A stretch of DNA of 64,000 nucleotides from NCBI GenBank assembly GCA_021737145.1, contig JAIPEN010000003.1:248001-312000 (forward strand). Reading direction: 5' to 3'. The translations under genes were made by a program, and so were the position numbers. Under the pieces are notes generated by a model. The model saw only the letters and a program-made list of their open reading frames with translations, was not told the DNA's origin and did no database searches. This document shows, one piece after another, positions 53,472 to 61,635 of the stretch; positions within the stretch are counted from its first letter, which is position 1, and each line of letters starts with the position of its first letter. This DNA is from Desulfarculaceae bacterium. GTDB taxonomy: Bacteria; Desulfobacterota; Desulfarculia; Desulfarculales; Desulfarculaceae.

Positions 53472-54322
53472 GCGTAGCTCTCCAAGATTCCCCCGAGTTT
53501 GCCGTAGTCCGTGTCTTGGGCGGCCAGAGGCCCCTTTTCCAGAACCGGGAAGAACTCCTGGAACGAGGGGCGCTCGTTGGCATAGATGACCCCCAGGGGG
53601 ATGCTGTCGCCGAACTCGTAGCTCAGCTTGATGGCCGCGTCCCAGTCCGAGGGGTCGTGCTCATCCTGGCCCAGCATGCGCACCCTCTTTTTATACCACT
53701 CGTAGGTGTTGAGCTTGTTGAAAGATACGCAGGGCTGCAGGATGTCCACCACGGACAGGCCCTTGTGCTGCATGGCCTGGGAGATCAGCCCGGCCAGATG
53801 CTCCTGTTCCCCGGCAAAGCCCCGGGCCACGAAGCCCACGTGCAGGCTCACCGCCACGGCCACCGGGTTGAAGGGATACAGGTGCACCCCGTGGGGCTGG
53901 GCCTTGGTGTGCATGCCCTCCAGGCTGGTGGGGCTGGCCTGGCCCTTGGTCAGGCCGTAGATCTGGTTGTCGTGCACCAGCATGGTCAGGTCCACGTTGC
54001 GCCGGAGCCCGGCCAGGAAGTGGTTGCCTCCCTCGCCGTAGTTGCAGCCGTCGCCGCTGGTGAGTATCACCTTGAGCCCGGGGTGGGCCAGGGACGCGCC
54101 GGTGGCCGCGGGCAGACCCCGGCCGTGCAGGCCGTTGAAGGCGTTGCAGGGGATGTAGTGGGGTGTCTTGGCCGCCTGGCCGATGCCGCTGACCAGCAGG
54201 ATGTCCTTGGGCGCCAGCCCCTGTTCCACCAGGGCCTGGACCAGGGCCTTGCGGATGCCGAAGTTGCCGCAGCCCGGGCACCAGGCGGTTTCTATCTCGC
54301 CGTAGTCCTCTATCTTGACCAT
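53468..54322 (-). CDS. korB: 2-oxoacid:ferredoxin oxidoreductase beta subunit
   Basis: 284 aa. The TPP-binding subunit: ETAWCPGCGNFGIRKALVQA (CPGCG), GIGQAAKTPHYIPCNAFNGLHGRGLP, ILTSGDGCNYGEGGNHFLAG (GDG...N magnesium/TPP motif) and DNQIYGLTKGQASPTS. The family also carries three or four Cys that bind an Fe4S4 cluster. With the alpha/gamma subunit it oxidatively decarboxylates 2-oxoglutarate or a branched 2-oxoacid and reduces ferredoxin. It is 11 bp downstream of korA. Confidence 0.94.
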   Translation of the reverse strand: MVKIEDYGEIETAWCPGCGNFGIRKALVQALVEQGLAPKDILLVSGIGQAAKTPHYIPCNAFNGLHGRGLPAATGASLAHPGLKVILTSGDGCNYGEGGNHFLAGLRRNVDLTMLVHDNQIYGLTKGQASPTSLEGMHTKAQPHGVHLYPFNPVAVAVSLHVGFVARGFAGEQEHLAGLISQAMQHKGLSVVDILQPCVSFNKLNTYEWYKKRVRMLGQDEHDPSDWDAAIKLSYEFGDSIPLGVIYANERPSFQEFFPVLEKGPLAAQDTDYGKLGGILESYA

Positions 54323-54333
54323 GACACGCCTCT

Positions 54334-56016
54334 CTAATTCGCCAACTGGCGCAGGATGTATTCAGGGGTGAGGTTCAGGCCGTCGCAGCGCCCGATGAGG
54401 CGCTGGGGGCTGATGCCCGCCTCTTTCTTGAGCAGGCCCGCGAACTGGCCGGTGGCGTTGCCCTCGATGACCACCACCTGGCCGGCCAGGCCCATGCGCC
54501 CGGCGAACTGCTCCGGGTCCAGGGGCCAGACCTGGCTGAAGTGACAGCTGCCCACCGACTGGCCCTCGTCGCGCAGGCGGCGGGCGGCGGCGGCCACCGG
54601 CCCCTGGCTGCTGCCCCAGCTAACCAGCAGGGTCTCGGGCTCCTCGGGCCCGCTGAAAGCCGGGGCGATGGTCTCGGAGCGCAGGCCCTTTTCCTTTTGC
54701 AGGCGCTTGTGGTTCATGCGCACCCGAAGCTCCAGGTCCTCGGTGATGTGGCCCTGCTCGGTGTGCTCGTCGCTGTCGGCCACCACCAGCTCCGGGCCCA
54801 TGCCCGGCAAGCGGCGGGGGGAGATGCCGTCCGGGGTGATCTGGTAGCGCTTGTAGTCCTCTCCCTGCTCGCCCTGGCCGCCGGGGCGCACCGCCTCGCG
54901 GCCCTCCAGGCCGAAGGGCTCCAGGGCCCGGAGGCTGTCGGCCAAAAACTGGTCGGTGAGGATGAACACCGGGCCCTGGTATTTCTCGGCCAGGTGCAGG
55001 GCGTGGTAGCCCGCCTCGAAGCACTGCTTCACATCGCCCGGGGCCAGGATGGCCCGGGGGAACTCGCCGTGCCCGCCGTGCAGGGCAAAAAGCAGGTCGC
55101 CCTGCTCGGTGCGGGTGGGCAGGCCGGTGGCCGGGCCGGGGCGCATGGCGATGGCGATGACCATGGGCGTTTCGGTCATGCCCGCCAGGGAGACCCCCTC
55201 GGTCATCAGGGCGTAGCCCCCGCCGCTGGTGCAGACCATGGCCGGGGCTCCGGCATAGGAGGCGCCCAGGGCCATGTTGATGGCCGCGATCTCGTCCTCG
55301 GCCTGCTCGTAGACCACGCCCATGTCGTCGGCGTGGGCGATCACGGTCAGAGCGATGGCGGTGGAGGGGGTCATGGGATAAAAGGCCAGGAACTTGAGCC
55401 CCGCGGCCAGGGCCCCCAGGGCGATGGCCTGGTTGCCCCCCAGCACCATGCGCGCGGGGGCCTCGGAGGGCTGGGCAAGCACCCCGCACTCCGCCTCCTG
55501 CCCGCCCAGCCAGTCGAAGCTCTTTTTGAGCCCTTCCCGGTTGGCCTCGACCACCTTGTCGTCCTTCTTCTTGCCCAGGGCGGCGGTGAGGGTGTCGGCC
55601 ACCAGGTTCTGGTCCAGGCTCAGCAGGCCGGCGGCCACCCCCAGGGCGATGGTGTTCAGGTGGGCGCCCTCGGCCAGCTCCTTGTAAGGCACGCTCAGGC
55701 AGCGGCCCTCTTGGCAGCTCAGCTCCTGGCCGGCCACCACCACCGCGCCGGGATTGAGCTGGCCGGTGTGCAGGTCCAAGGTCTCCTGGTTCAGGGCGAT
55801 GAGCAGGTCCACTCCCTCGGTGGGGGTGTCCAGCTCGCGGGTGGCCGCGCGGATGGTGAAGGTGTTGTGCCCTCCCCTCACCCGGGACATGTAGTCCTGG
55901 GTCACCAGGATGTGGTAACCGCTTTTGACCAGGCACTTGCAAAGGACCTGGCCGATGGTCACCAGACCCTGGCCGGCCTCGCCGCCGATCATGATATTCA
56001 GGCTGTCACGGGACAT
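54334..56016 (-). CDS. korA: 2-oxoacid:ferredoxin oxidoreductase, fused gamma-alpha subunit
   Basis: 560 aa from the ATG at 56016, preceded by AAGGGGAA. The N-terminal about 180 residues are the gamma (POR_C-like) domain (NIMIGGEAGQGLVTIGQVL, DYMSRVRGGHNTF); residues about 200-400 are the alpha pyrimidine-binding domain (GNQAIALGALAAGLKFLAFY, YPMTPSTAIALTVIA, EQAEDEIAAINMALGASYAG, TSGGGYALMTEGVSLAGM) and the rest the transketolase C-domain. The fused gamma-alpha layout is the common form in anaerobes. The frame is open 28 codons upstream without a ribosome site. Confidence 0.94.
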   Translation of the reverse strand: MSRDSLNIMIGGEAGQGLVTIGQVLCKCLVKSGYHILVTQDYMSRVRGGHNTFTIRAATRELDTPTEGVDLLIALNQETLDLHTGQLNPGAVVVAGQELSCQEGRCLSVPYKELAEGAHLNTIALGVAAGLLSLDQNLVADTLTAALGKKKDDKVVEANREGLKKSFDWLGGQEAECGVLAQPSEAPARMVLGGNQAIALGALAAGLKFLAFYPMTPSTAIALTVIAHADDMGVVYEQAEDEIAAINMALGASYAGAPAMVCTSGGGYALMTEGVSLAGMTETPMVIAIAMRPGPATGLPTRTEQGDLLFALHGGHGEFPRAILAPGDVKQCFEAGYHALHLAEKYQGPVFILTDQFLADSLRALEPFGLEGREAVRPGGQGEQGEDYKRYQITPDGISPRRLPGMGPELVVADSDEHTEQGHITEDLELRVRMNHKRLQKEKGLRSETIAPAFSGPEEPETLLVSWGSSQGPVAAAARRLRDEGQSVGSCHFSQVWPLDPEQFAGRMGLAGQVVVIEGNATGQFAGLLKKEAGISPQRLIGRCDGLNLTPEYILRQLAN

Positions 56017-56234
56017 GGGTTCCCCTTTTCCTGCCATGGAAGCAAAGACGGCCGCCCCAGGCGGTCCGTGGGTGTCGTGGTTCAATGGTAGCAAAGGCAC
56101 GGCGGACCAACCAAGCCCGGCCTTGACCTGGCCCGGTATTCATGGCGCAATTGCCTTGGCCATGGGACAATGGTAGATCAAAACAAGACCAAGACCGGCC
56201 CCGGCCGGGCTACAGATAAGCGGGAGAGCGAGCC

Positions 56235-57122
56235 ATGAAAAGATTGGGGGCCCTTTTGTTGGCATTGTCGCTGTTGGCCGGCGCGAGCCCCGCCCTGGCC
56301 AAATGGCACGTGGTGTCCGACGAGCAACTGGTCATCTCCGACCACCCGGAGTCGGTGGCCAGCGATCCCAAGAGCCAGACGCTCTACGTGAGCAACTTCG
56401 GCGAGGTGTTCAAACCCACCCTGGCCAACGGCGAGGGCTACATCAGCAAGCTGGACATGGCGGGCAAGGTGCTGGACAAGCGCTTTTTGCCCGGCCCGGG
56501 CCAAACGCTGAACAAGCCCAAGGGGGTCTGGATCTCGGACGGGCTCTTGTGGACCACGGACATCGACGCGGTGTGGTGCTTTGACCTGGAAAGCAAAAAA
56601 GGCGTCCGCCTTCCCCTGCCCGGATCCTTGTTCGCCAACGACGTGTGCGCGGCCAACGGCAAGCTCTACGTGTCCGACACCACGGCAGGCCGGATCTACC
56701 TGGTCGAGCCGGCCGACTTTAGAAAGGGCAAGCCCAGCATCCGGGTGATGCTCAGCCCCCCCGGCTTCCACCCCAACGGCCTGTGGCCCCGTCCCGGCGG
56801 CGGGGTGATCATCGCCACCCAGAAAGACATGAAGGGGCCCGGCGGCCTGTTCCAGGCCCGCGACGTGGGCCAGATGAGCGAAATACGCGGCGGCCTGGGC
56901 CGCCTGGACGGGGTGGCTATGTTGCCCGACGGCGCCATCCTCTACACCGACTGGGCCCACGGCGGCCTGTTCATCCTGGAGGGCGAGGCCGCCCCCCGCA
57001 AGCTGGCCACCGGCTTCGGCGGACCGGCCGACTTCGGCCTGGTTCCCGTGGGCAAGGGCTTTTTGGTGGCCATCCCGGACCTGGTGACCGGCAACCTGCG
57101 CATGGTGAGCCTGGAGCCCTAG
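56235..57122 (+). CDS. Exported SMP-30/NHL-like beta-propeller protein
   Basis: 295 aa. Signal peptide (RLGALLLALSLLAGASPALA), then a six-bladed propeller-type repeat pattern (PKSQTLYVSNFGEVF, KPKGVWISDGLLWTTDID, ANGKLYVSDTTAGRIYLV, LPDGAILYTDWAHGGLFIL). It resembles gluconolactonase/SMP-30-like and PQQ-free lactonase-like proteins, but the metal-ligand set cannot be placed reliably. It stands alone with its own terminator. Confidence 0.75.
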   Translation: MKRLGALLLALSLLAGASPALAKWHVVSDEQLVISDHPESVASDPKSQTLYVSNFGEVFKPTLANGEGYISKLDMAGKVLDKRFLPGPGQTLNKPKGVWISDGLLWTTDIDAVWCFDLESKKGVRLPLPGSLFANDVCAANGKLYVSDTTAGRIYLVEPADFRKGKPSIRVMLSPPGFHPNGLWPRPGGGVIIATQKDMKGPGGLFQARDVGQMSEIRGGLGRLDGVAMLPDGAILYTDWAHGGLFILEGEAAPRKLATGFGGPADFGLVPVGKGFLVAIPDLVTGNLRMVSLEP

Positions 57123-57151
57123 GGCCGGCCCCGACAATCCGTTGGATCCGC

Positions 57152-57186
57152 CGGGCCGCCTTGACTGAGGCGGCCCGTGCCTTTTT
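57152..57186 (+). terminator. Intrinsic terminator of the beta-propeller gene
   Basis: A perfect 10-bp stem (CGGGCCGCCT / AGGCGGCCCG, 57152-57177) followed after TGC by TTTTT (57182-57186), 30 bp after the stop codon. Confidence 0.88.
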
Positions 57187-57188
57187 AA

Positions 57189-57221
57189 TGAATAATCAGA
57201 AACTCTCGCACTGATTATTCA
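57189..57221 (+). promoter_or_regulatory. Perfect 11-bp inverted repeat upstream of the DJ-1/PfpI gene
   Basis: TGAATAATCAG and CTGATTATTCA are perfectly complementary and separated by 11 bp, giving two half-sites two helical turns apart. The repeat is strongly AT-rich in a GC-rich genome, lies 3 bp after a terminator T-run and ends 4 bp before AGGAGGT. It could be an operator or an mRNA hairpin affecting translation initiation. Confidence 0.7.
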
Positions 57222-57239
57222 AGGTCAGGAGGTATCCCC

Positions 57240-57755
57240 ATGCCCTTAAGCGGCAAGAGCGTAGCGGTGCTCATAGAGGACATGTTCAACGAGTTCGAGC
57301 TGATCTATCCCTTTTACCGCCTGCAGGAGGCCGGGGCCAAGGTCACGGTGGTGGGCACCCAGGGGCAGCACACCTATCACGCCAAGAGCGGCCTGGGCTT
57401 CACCAGCCACAAGAGCGTGGGCGAGGTGAGCCCCGAGGAGTTCGACGGCCTGGTCATTCCCGGCGGCTACGCCCCGGACCACATGCGCCGCCACAAGGCC
57501 ACGGTGCAGCTGGTCAAGGACATCTTCGCCGCGGGCAAGCCGGTGGGCACCATCTGCCACGCCGGGTGGATGCTGGCCTCGGCCGAGGTGGTCGACGGCA
57601 AGCGCTGCACCAGCTTCTTCGCCATCAAGGACGACCTGGTCCACGCCGGGGCCGCTTGGGAGGACGCCGAGGTGGTGGTGGACGGCAACCTGATCACCAG
57701 CCGCACCCCGGACGACCTGCCCGCCTTCATGAAGGCCTTTATCGCGGCTTTCTAG
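57240..57755 (+). CDS. DJ-1/PfpI-family protein (deglycase/peptidase-like)
   Basis: 171 aa behind AGGAGGT. PfpI-type fold: VAVLIEDMFNEFELIYPFY (acidic residue next to the nucleophile), DGLVIPGGYAPDHMRR and the nucleophile elbow GTICHAGWMLASAEV (Cys, then His). Members include stress-induced glyoxalase/deglycase and intracellular peptidase activities. Length and motif spacing are normal. Expression is probably controlled through the inverted repeat just upstream. Confidence 0.92.
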   Translation: MPLSGKSVAVLIEDMFNEFELIYPFYRLQEAGAKVTVVGTQGQHTYHAKSGLGFTSHKSVGEVSPEEFDGLVIPGGYAPDHMRRHKATVQLVKDIFAAGKPVGTICHAGWMLASAEVVDGKRCTSFFAIKDDLVHAGAAWEDAEVVVDGNLITSRTPDDLPAFMKAFIAAF

Positions 57756-57787
57756 CCGCCGCGCCCCCATGGACGGAGGTCCGCCCT

Positions 57788-58062
57788 ATGGCCCTGGCGC
57801 ATTTGTCGCGCAACCAGGAGTTTTTGCTGGTGTAGGCCGTGGTGCCGGGCCTGCCCTGGCCGGAGCCGGCGAGCTGGTTGATGCCCACGGTGGCGCCCGC
57901 CTTGGGGTGGTGATATTTCTCTCCACCCTGGCGGTGCCCAACCGCGAGTTCAAAAAGCCAGCCATGCTCCTGCGCTCGGGCCTGGAAGGGGTGCTGTTCA
58001 TGCTGGCCTTTTTGACCATCGCCGGGGCCCTTTTGCCCTGCGGGCAAGGGGCGGCGGACTGA
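57788..58062 (+). pseudogene. Decayed or frameshifted small gene, unidentified
   Basis: ATG at 57788 has a well-placed GGAGG and gives MALAHLSRNQEFLLV before an in-frame TAG (57833). The frame keeps high third-position GC and continues to a TGA near 57912. A second frame, open from 57769 to 58062, gains high third-position GC after about 57890 and encodes two hydrophobic segments (LGVVIFLSTLAV, VLFMLAFLTIAGALL). The switch in codon bias between frames suggests a small membrane-protein gene with a stop and a frameshift. The 331-bp gap holds nothing else. Confidence 0.35.
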
Positions 58063-58086
58063 GCGGAACGTGCTAGACTTGCCTCC

Positions 58087-59004
58087 ATGACCGCCCCGTA
58101 CCTGTCATTGAAGCCCCTGGTTCCCTGGAAGCAGCTTTCCCGGCCCCTGGACTGGGAGGCCGTCTTCGGGCGCCGCGCCCCCCTGGAGCTGGAGATCGGC
58201 TGCGGCAACGGCGAGGTGCTGGTGCGCCGGGCCCTGGCCGAGCCCGGGGTGAATCTGGTGGGCCTGGACCACGGCTGGCCCTCGGCCCGGCGGGCGCTCA
58301 GGCGCATCAACCTGGCCGGGGCGGCCAATGCCAAGGTCTTGCAGGCCGAGGCCGACCTGACCCTGGAGCGCCTGTTCGGCGAGCGGAGCCTGTCCCGCGC
58401 CTGGTGCTTTTTTCCCCGGCCCTGGCCCAAGCCCCGCCACGAGCCGCGCCGCCTGCTCTCGCGCCGCTTCCTGCGCCTTTTGAACAGCCGCCTGGCCCGG
58501 GGCGCGTCCTGCACCATGGTCACGGACCGGCGCTCGTACTTGGAATGGTCCCTGGCCCAGGCCCAGGGCAGCGGCCTGGAGGCCTCTTGGCAAGAGCGGC
58601 CGCCGGGCCTGGACAGCAAGTACGAGCGCAAGTGGCAAGGCGAGGGGCAGGAGGTATTCTATGAGCTCACCCTGGTCAAACGGGAGCATGTCTCCTGGCC
58701 CGTGCCCGAGGAGCCGGTTTTGCACTACCCCCTGATAACCAAGCTGGACCCCGCCCGCCTGGAGGTGTTCGAGCACTGGGGCGAGACCCCGGTGATGTGC
58801 AAGGACGTGCTGTTCGACGCGGCCTCGGGCCGGGGCATGCTGCGCATGGTGGTGCTGGAGGAGGGCCTGGAGCAGGCATTCTATCTGGAGCTGCTGCCCG
58901 CCGAGGGCGGCCACGTGCTGCGCCCCGCGCCGGGCTGCGGGGTGCTGCCCTCCCTGGGGGTGCAGATGGCCCTGGAGCTGGTGGCCGAGAGGCTGAGCGC
59001 CTAG
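58087..59004 (+). CDS. trmB: TrmB-like tRNA (guanine-N7) methyltransferase with C-terminal extension
   Basis: 305 aa. Residues about 1-200 are TrmB: SAM-binding LELEIGCGNGEVLV, GLDHGWPSARRAL, and FPRPWPKPRHEPRRLLSRRF (usual FPDPWPKxxHxKRRL), MVTDRRSYLEW. The first Asp of FPDPWPK is Arg here; the equivalent Asp is important in other TrmB proteins, so activity or target may differ. The C-terminal about 100 residues (EEPVLHYPLITKLDPARLEV onward) are an extra beta-rich domain not in standard TrmB (about 210-240 aa). Its stop overlaps truD convergently in CTAG. Confidence 0.8.
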   Translation: MTAPYLSLKPLVPWKQLSRPLDWEAVFGRRAPLELEIGCGNGEVLVRRALAEPGVNLVGLDHGWPSARRALRRINLAGAANAKVLQAEADLTLERLFGERSLSRAWCFFPRPWPKPRHEPRRLLSRRFLRLLNSRLARGASCTMVTDRRSYLEWSLAQAQGSGLEASWQERPPGLDSKYERKWQGEGQEVFYELTLVKREHVSWPVPEEPVLHYPLITKLDPARLEVFEHWGETPVMCKDVLFDAASGRGMLRMVVLEEGLEQAFYLELLPAEGGHVLRPAPGCGVLPSLGVQMALELVAERLSA

Positions 59005-60062
59005 TCCCCGTCCGGCAGGCCGGGCTCGTTTTTCATGAACTCGCGCATCACCACCGTGGCATAGGAGCCCTTGGGCAGGCTGAAGCTGAAGCGCAGGCCC
59101 TCGGGCGCGGCCTCGATGGCCAGATCGTCCAGGCTCAGGCGCGCCGCGCGGCGCGAGCCCATGAGCCGAGCCTTTTTCAGATCAGTCTCGGCCACCTCTT
59201 CCTCGGACAGAATCTCGCGCTCATAGCTGGCCGCCGGTTCGCCCGGCCAGCGCATCTTCTTGCCGAACATGGGGCCGGTGTAGGTGAGCGCCCCTGAATC
59301 CAAACGGGGCTGCTCCGTGGCCACGTCCTCCACGGTGAACATGCCTCCCGTATCGGTCTTTTTGGCCAGGTCGCCGCCGATGAGCCGGGCGAACTCGCCC
59401 CGGGCCAGGCGGCGGGTGAGCCAGGTGTTGTACAGGGACGCCTGCCAGGCGCTGAGCAGCAGTTTGCGCAGCCACTTGTCGCGCGGCCCCCGGCCCAAGA
59501 GGGCGGCCCGGCCCTGGGCCGCGTTGTCGCCTTCGCGGCCGAAGCGCTGGCTGCCGTAGAAGTTGGCCAGGCCCCGCTCGCCCAGGGCGGCGGCCACCGC
59601 CCGGGCCGGCTCCAGGGCCTCGGGCCCCACCTCGCTCACCAGCAGGGTGAAGCGGTTGCCCAGCAAATGGCCGGTCTTGAGCTTGTTGGCGTGCCAGGCC
59701 GCCTCCAGCACCTCCAGGCCCAGTTCGTCGCTCACGCGCTTGCCCGCCTGCTCCGGGGTGAGGCCGCTCAGGGGCAGGGAGAAGTATTGGGTGGCCCGGG
59801 CCTGGCGGTCCTTGAGCCCGGCAAAGCCCACCTCGCCGCGCCCCAGGCCGAAGAGCCCGGCCAGGTCGTCGGCCACCTGGCGGGTGGTCATGCCCTCCCG
59901 GGCCAGGCGCAGGAACATATGCGACCCCTGGCCCTCGGGCAGGTACAGGGGGATCTCCTCCACCACGAAGTGGTCCGGCCGCGCCTTGAGCACGCCGCCG
60001 ATGCCGGAAAGCTCCGGGGTGATCAAGGGCAGCGGGCCTTGCTGGCTGGGCAGGGGGCTCAC
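59001..60062 (-). CDS. truD: tRNA pseudouridine(13) synthase TruD
   Basis: 353 aa from the GTG at 60062, overlapping the photolyase stop by 4 bp (GTGA). It isomerises U13 of tRNA. Signatures: ARPDHFVVEEIPLYLPEG at the N-terminus, the catalytic Asp in VGFAGLKDRQARATQYFSLP, NRFTLLVSEV and NFYGSQRFGREGDN, with an internal TRUD insertion domain. Much of the open frame upstream of 60062 lies inside the photolyase gene and is not used. Confidence 0.93.
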   Translation of the reverse strand: MSPLPSQQGPLPLITPELSGIGGVLKARPDHFVVEEIPLYLPEGQGSHMFLRLAREGMTTRQVADDLAGLFGLGRGEVGFAGLKDRQARATQYFSLPLSGLTPEQAGKRVSDELGLEVLEAAWHANKLKTGHLLGNRFTLLVSEVGPEALEPARAVAAALGERGLANFYGSQRFGREGDNAAQGRAALLGRGPRDKWLRKLLLSAWQASLYNTWLTRRLARGEFARLIGGDLAKKTDTGGMFTVEDVATEQPRLDSGALTYTGPMFGKKMRWPGEPAASYEREILSEEEVAETDLKKARLMGSRRAARLSLDDLAIEAAPEGLRFSFSLPKGSYATVVMREFMKNEPGLPDGD

Positions 60063-61531
60063 GATTCGTTTTTTCCTTTGTAGCGGGCCATGTATTGCTT
60101 GAGCCTGAGCTTGGCCCGGGCGCTGCGGCTGGTCATGCAGCGCACCTTGCCGAACACCTGCCGTTGGGGCCAGGGATGATCGAAGCGGCCCAGCACCCAG
60201 AAGATGCCGCCGATGCTGTTGGGGTCGCGGCCGTCCAGGGCGTAGCGGTCGTTGAGCTCCAGCATGGCCTTCAGGGCCTGGCGGGGCGAGGAGCTCCAGG
60301 CCAGAATGTTCTTGCCCCAGAGCATGCGCAGATAGTTGTGCATCACCCCCTCGCGCAGGAGCTGGCGCTGGGAGGCGTTCCACAGAGTGTCGTGGGTCTC
60401 GGCCCGGCGCAGCCATTCGCGGCCGTACACATAGGCGCGCTCGTCCTCCGCGTGGGCGGCCAGGGTCTCGCGGGCCCAATCGGGCAGGGACTCGTATTGG
60501 TCGTAGTCGGGGCGGAAGCGGCAGAAGTTGTAGCACAGCTCCCGCCAGGTGATGAGCTGGTCCAAAAAGGACTCGGCCCCGGGGCTCATGCCCCACCAGC
60601 CCTCGCGCTGGCCCCGCCCTCCCTTGCCCAGGCGGGCCGGGGACCACTCTTCCTCGTCGGCCACCGCCTGAAAGATCTCATGGGGCGAGATGTGGCCGAA
60701 GTGCAGATAGGGGCTCAGGCGGCTGGTGCCGTGGGGAGCGTCGGGATGGCGGCACTCTTCCTTGTAGTAGACCATGTCCTGGTCCACGAAGCGCCGCAGA
60801 TGCTCCAGGGCCGGGCCGTGGCCGCCCTGGGCCGGGGCCGGGGGCACCGAGTGGTCCAGGGGCAGGCGGGCCAAGGCCGCCGGGCTGGCGGCCAGCAGGG
60901 CCTTGGTGGCCGCGGGCCATTTTTGGCTTATCTCGCCGGCCAGCCGCCCCGCGCCGGGCAGGGGCTCGGCCAGGGGGTCGGGGGCCGGGGGCTCGGCCAG
61001 ATGCACCGGCAAGAGGCGTTGCAGCAGGCGGCGGAAGGACTGGGCCGTGGCGTGGTCGCCACCGGCGGCGCACATGGGCAGCAGGCCGCAGGAGTCCACC
61101 GCCTCCAGGCGCACCGGGACCTTGTCACCGGCCGCGGCCAGCATGCGGGGCAGGAAAAAAGCGGGGAAATCATCGGTGACCACCAGGCAGGCCTGCCCGG
61201 CCACCGCCTTGAGCAGCCCCCTGCCCTGGCCCTTGGACCGCTCCAGGTAAGGGTGGTAGCGCACCCCCTTGGCCGCGAAGGCCTTCTGGTTCAGGGCCAT
61301 GCCTTGCAGGACAAAGGCGTGCAGCCGGTCGCTGGCATGGGGGTAGTCGCAACGCAGGGCCTCCAGCACCACCAGAGGCTTGTTCAGGCGCCGGGATTCC
61401 GAGGCCGCGCGCTCCAGGGCGTAGTTGTGATTGGCCCGGCGGGCGGCGATCATCCAATAGAGAACATAGTCGCCTGCGGGGTTGATCGGGCGGTCGTTGA
61501 CCGCACGGATGCGGATGCTGGGTACAGGCAC
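60059..61531 (-). CDS. phr: Class II CPD photolyase
   Basis: 490 aa from the GTG at 61531, which has GGAGG 5 bp upstream; the ORF limit is a TTG four codons earlier. FAD enzyme that splits cyclobutane pyrimidine dimers in light. N-terminal Rossmann domain (GDYVLYWMIAARRANHNYAL) and FAD domain with class II motifs TWRELCYNFCR, LREGVMHNYLRMLWGKNILA and the C-terminal LDGRDPNSIGGIFWVLGRFD, then RPWP/QRQVFGKVRCMT-like. In a presumed anaerobe it implies exposure to light at times. Confidence 0.95.
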   Translation of the reverse strand: MPVPSIRIRAVNDRPINPAGDYVLYWMIAARRANHNYALERAASESRRLNKPLVVLEALRCDYPHASDRLHAFVLQGMALNQKAFAAKGVRYHPYLERSKGQGRGLLKAVAGQACLVVTDDFPAFFLPRMLAAAGDKVPVRLEAVDSCGLLPMCAAGGDHATAQSFRRLLQRLLPVHLAEPPAPDPLAEPLPGAGRLAGEISQKWPAATKALLAASPAALARLPLDHSVPPAPAQGGHGPALEHLRRFVDQDMVYYKEECRHPDAPHGTSRLSPYLHFGHISPHEIFQAVADEEEWSPARLGKGGRGQREGWWGMSPGAESFLDQLITWRELCYNFCRFRPDYDQYESLPDWARETLAAHAEDERAYVYGREWLRRAETHDTLWNASQRQLLREGVMHNYLRMLWGKNILAWSSSPRQALKAMLELNDRYALDGRDPNSIGGIFWVLGRFDHPWPQRQVFGKVRCMTSRSARAKLRLKQYMARYKGKNES

Positions 61532-61635
61532 GGCTTCCTCCAATGCCCCTCAGCTTAGGACAGGCGGGCGGCCCGGGGCAAGGGCATTGACACCGCCGTG
61601 CAGCTCCCGGAACAATGTCCTAATGGGAGGTGGTT

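Noticed and set aside
57788..57912. In-frame TAG read as pyrrolysine
   Set aside because: There is no pyl gene in the window, the frame also meets TGA soon after, and a decayed gene explains it more simply.
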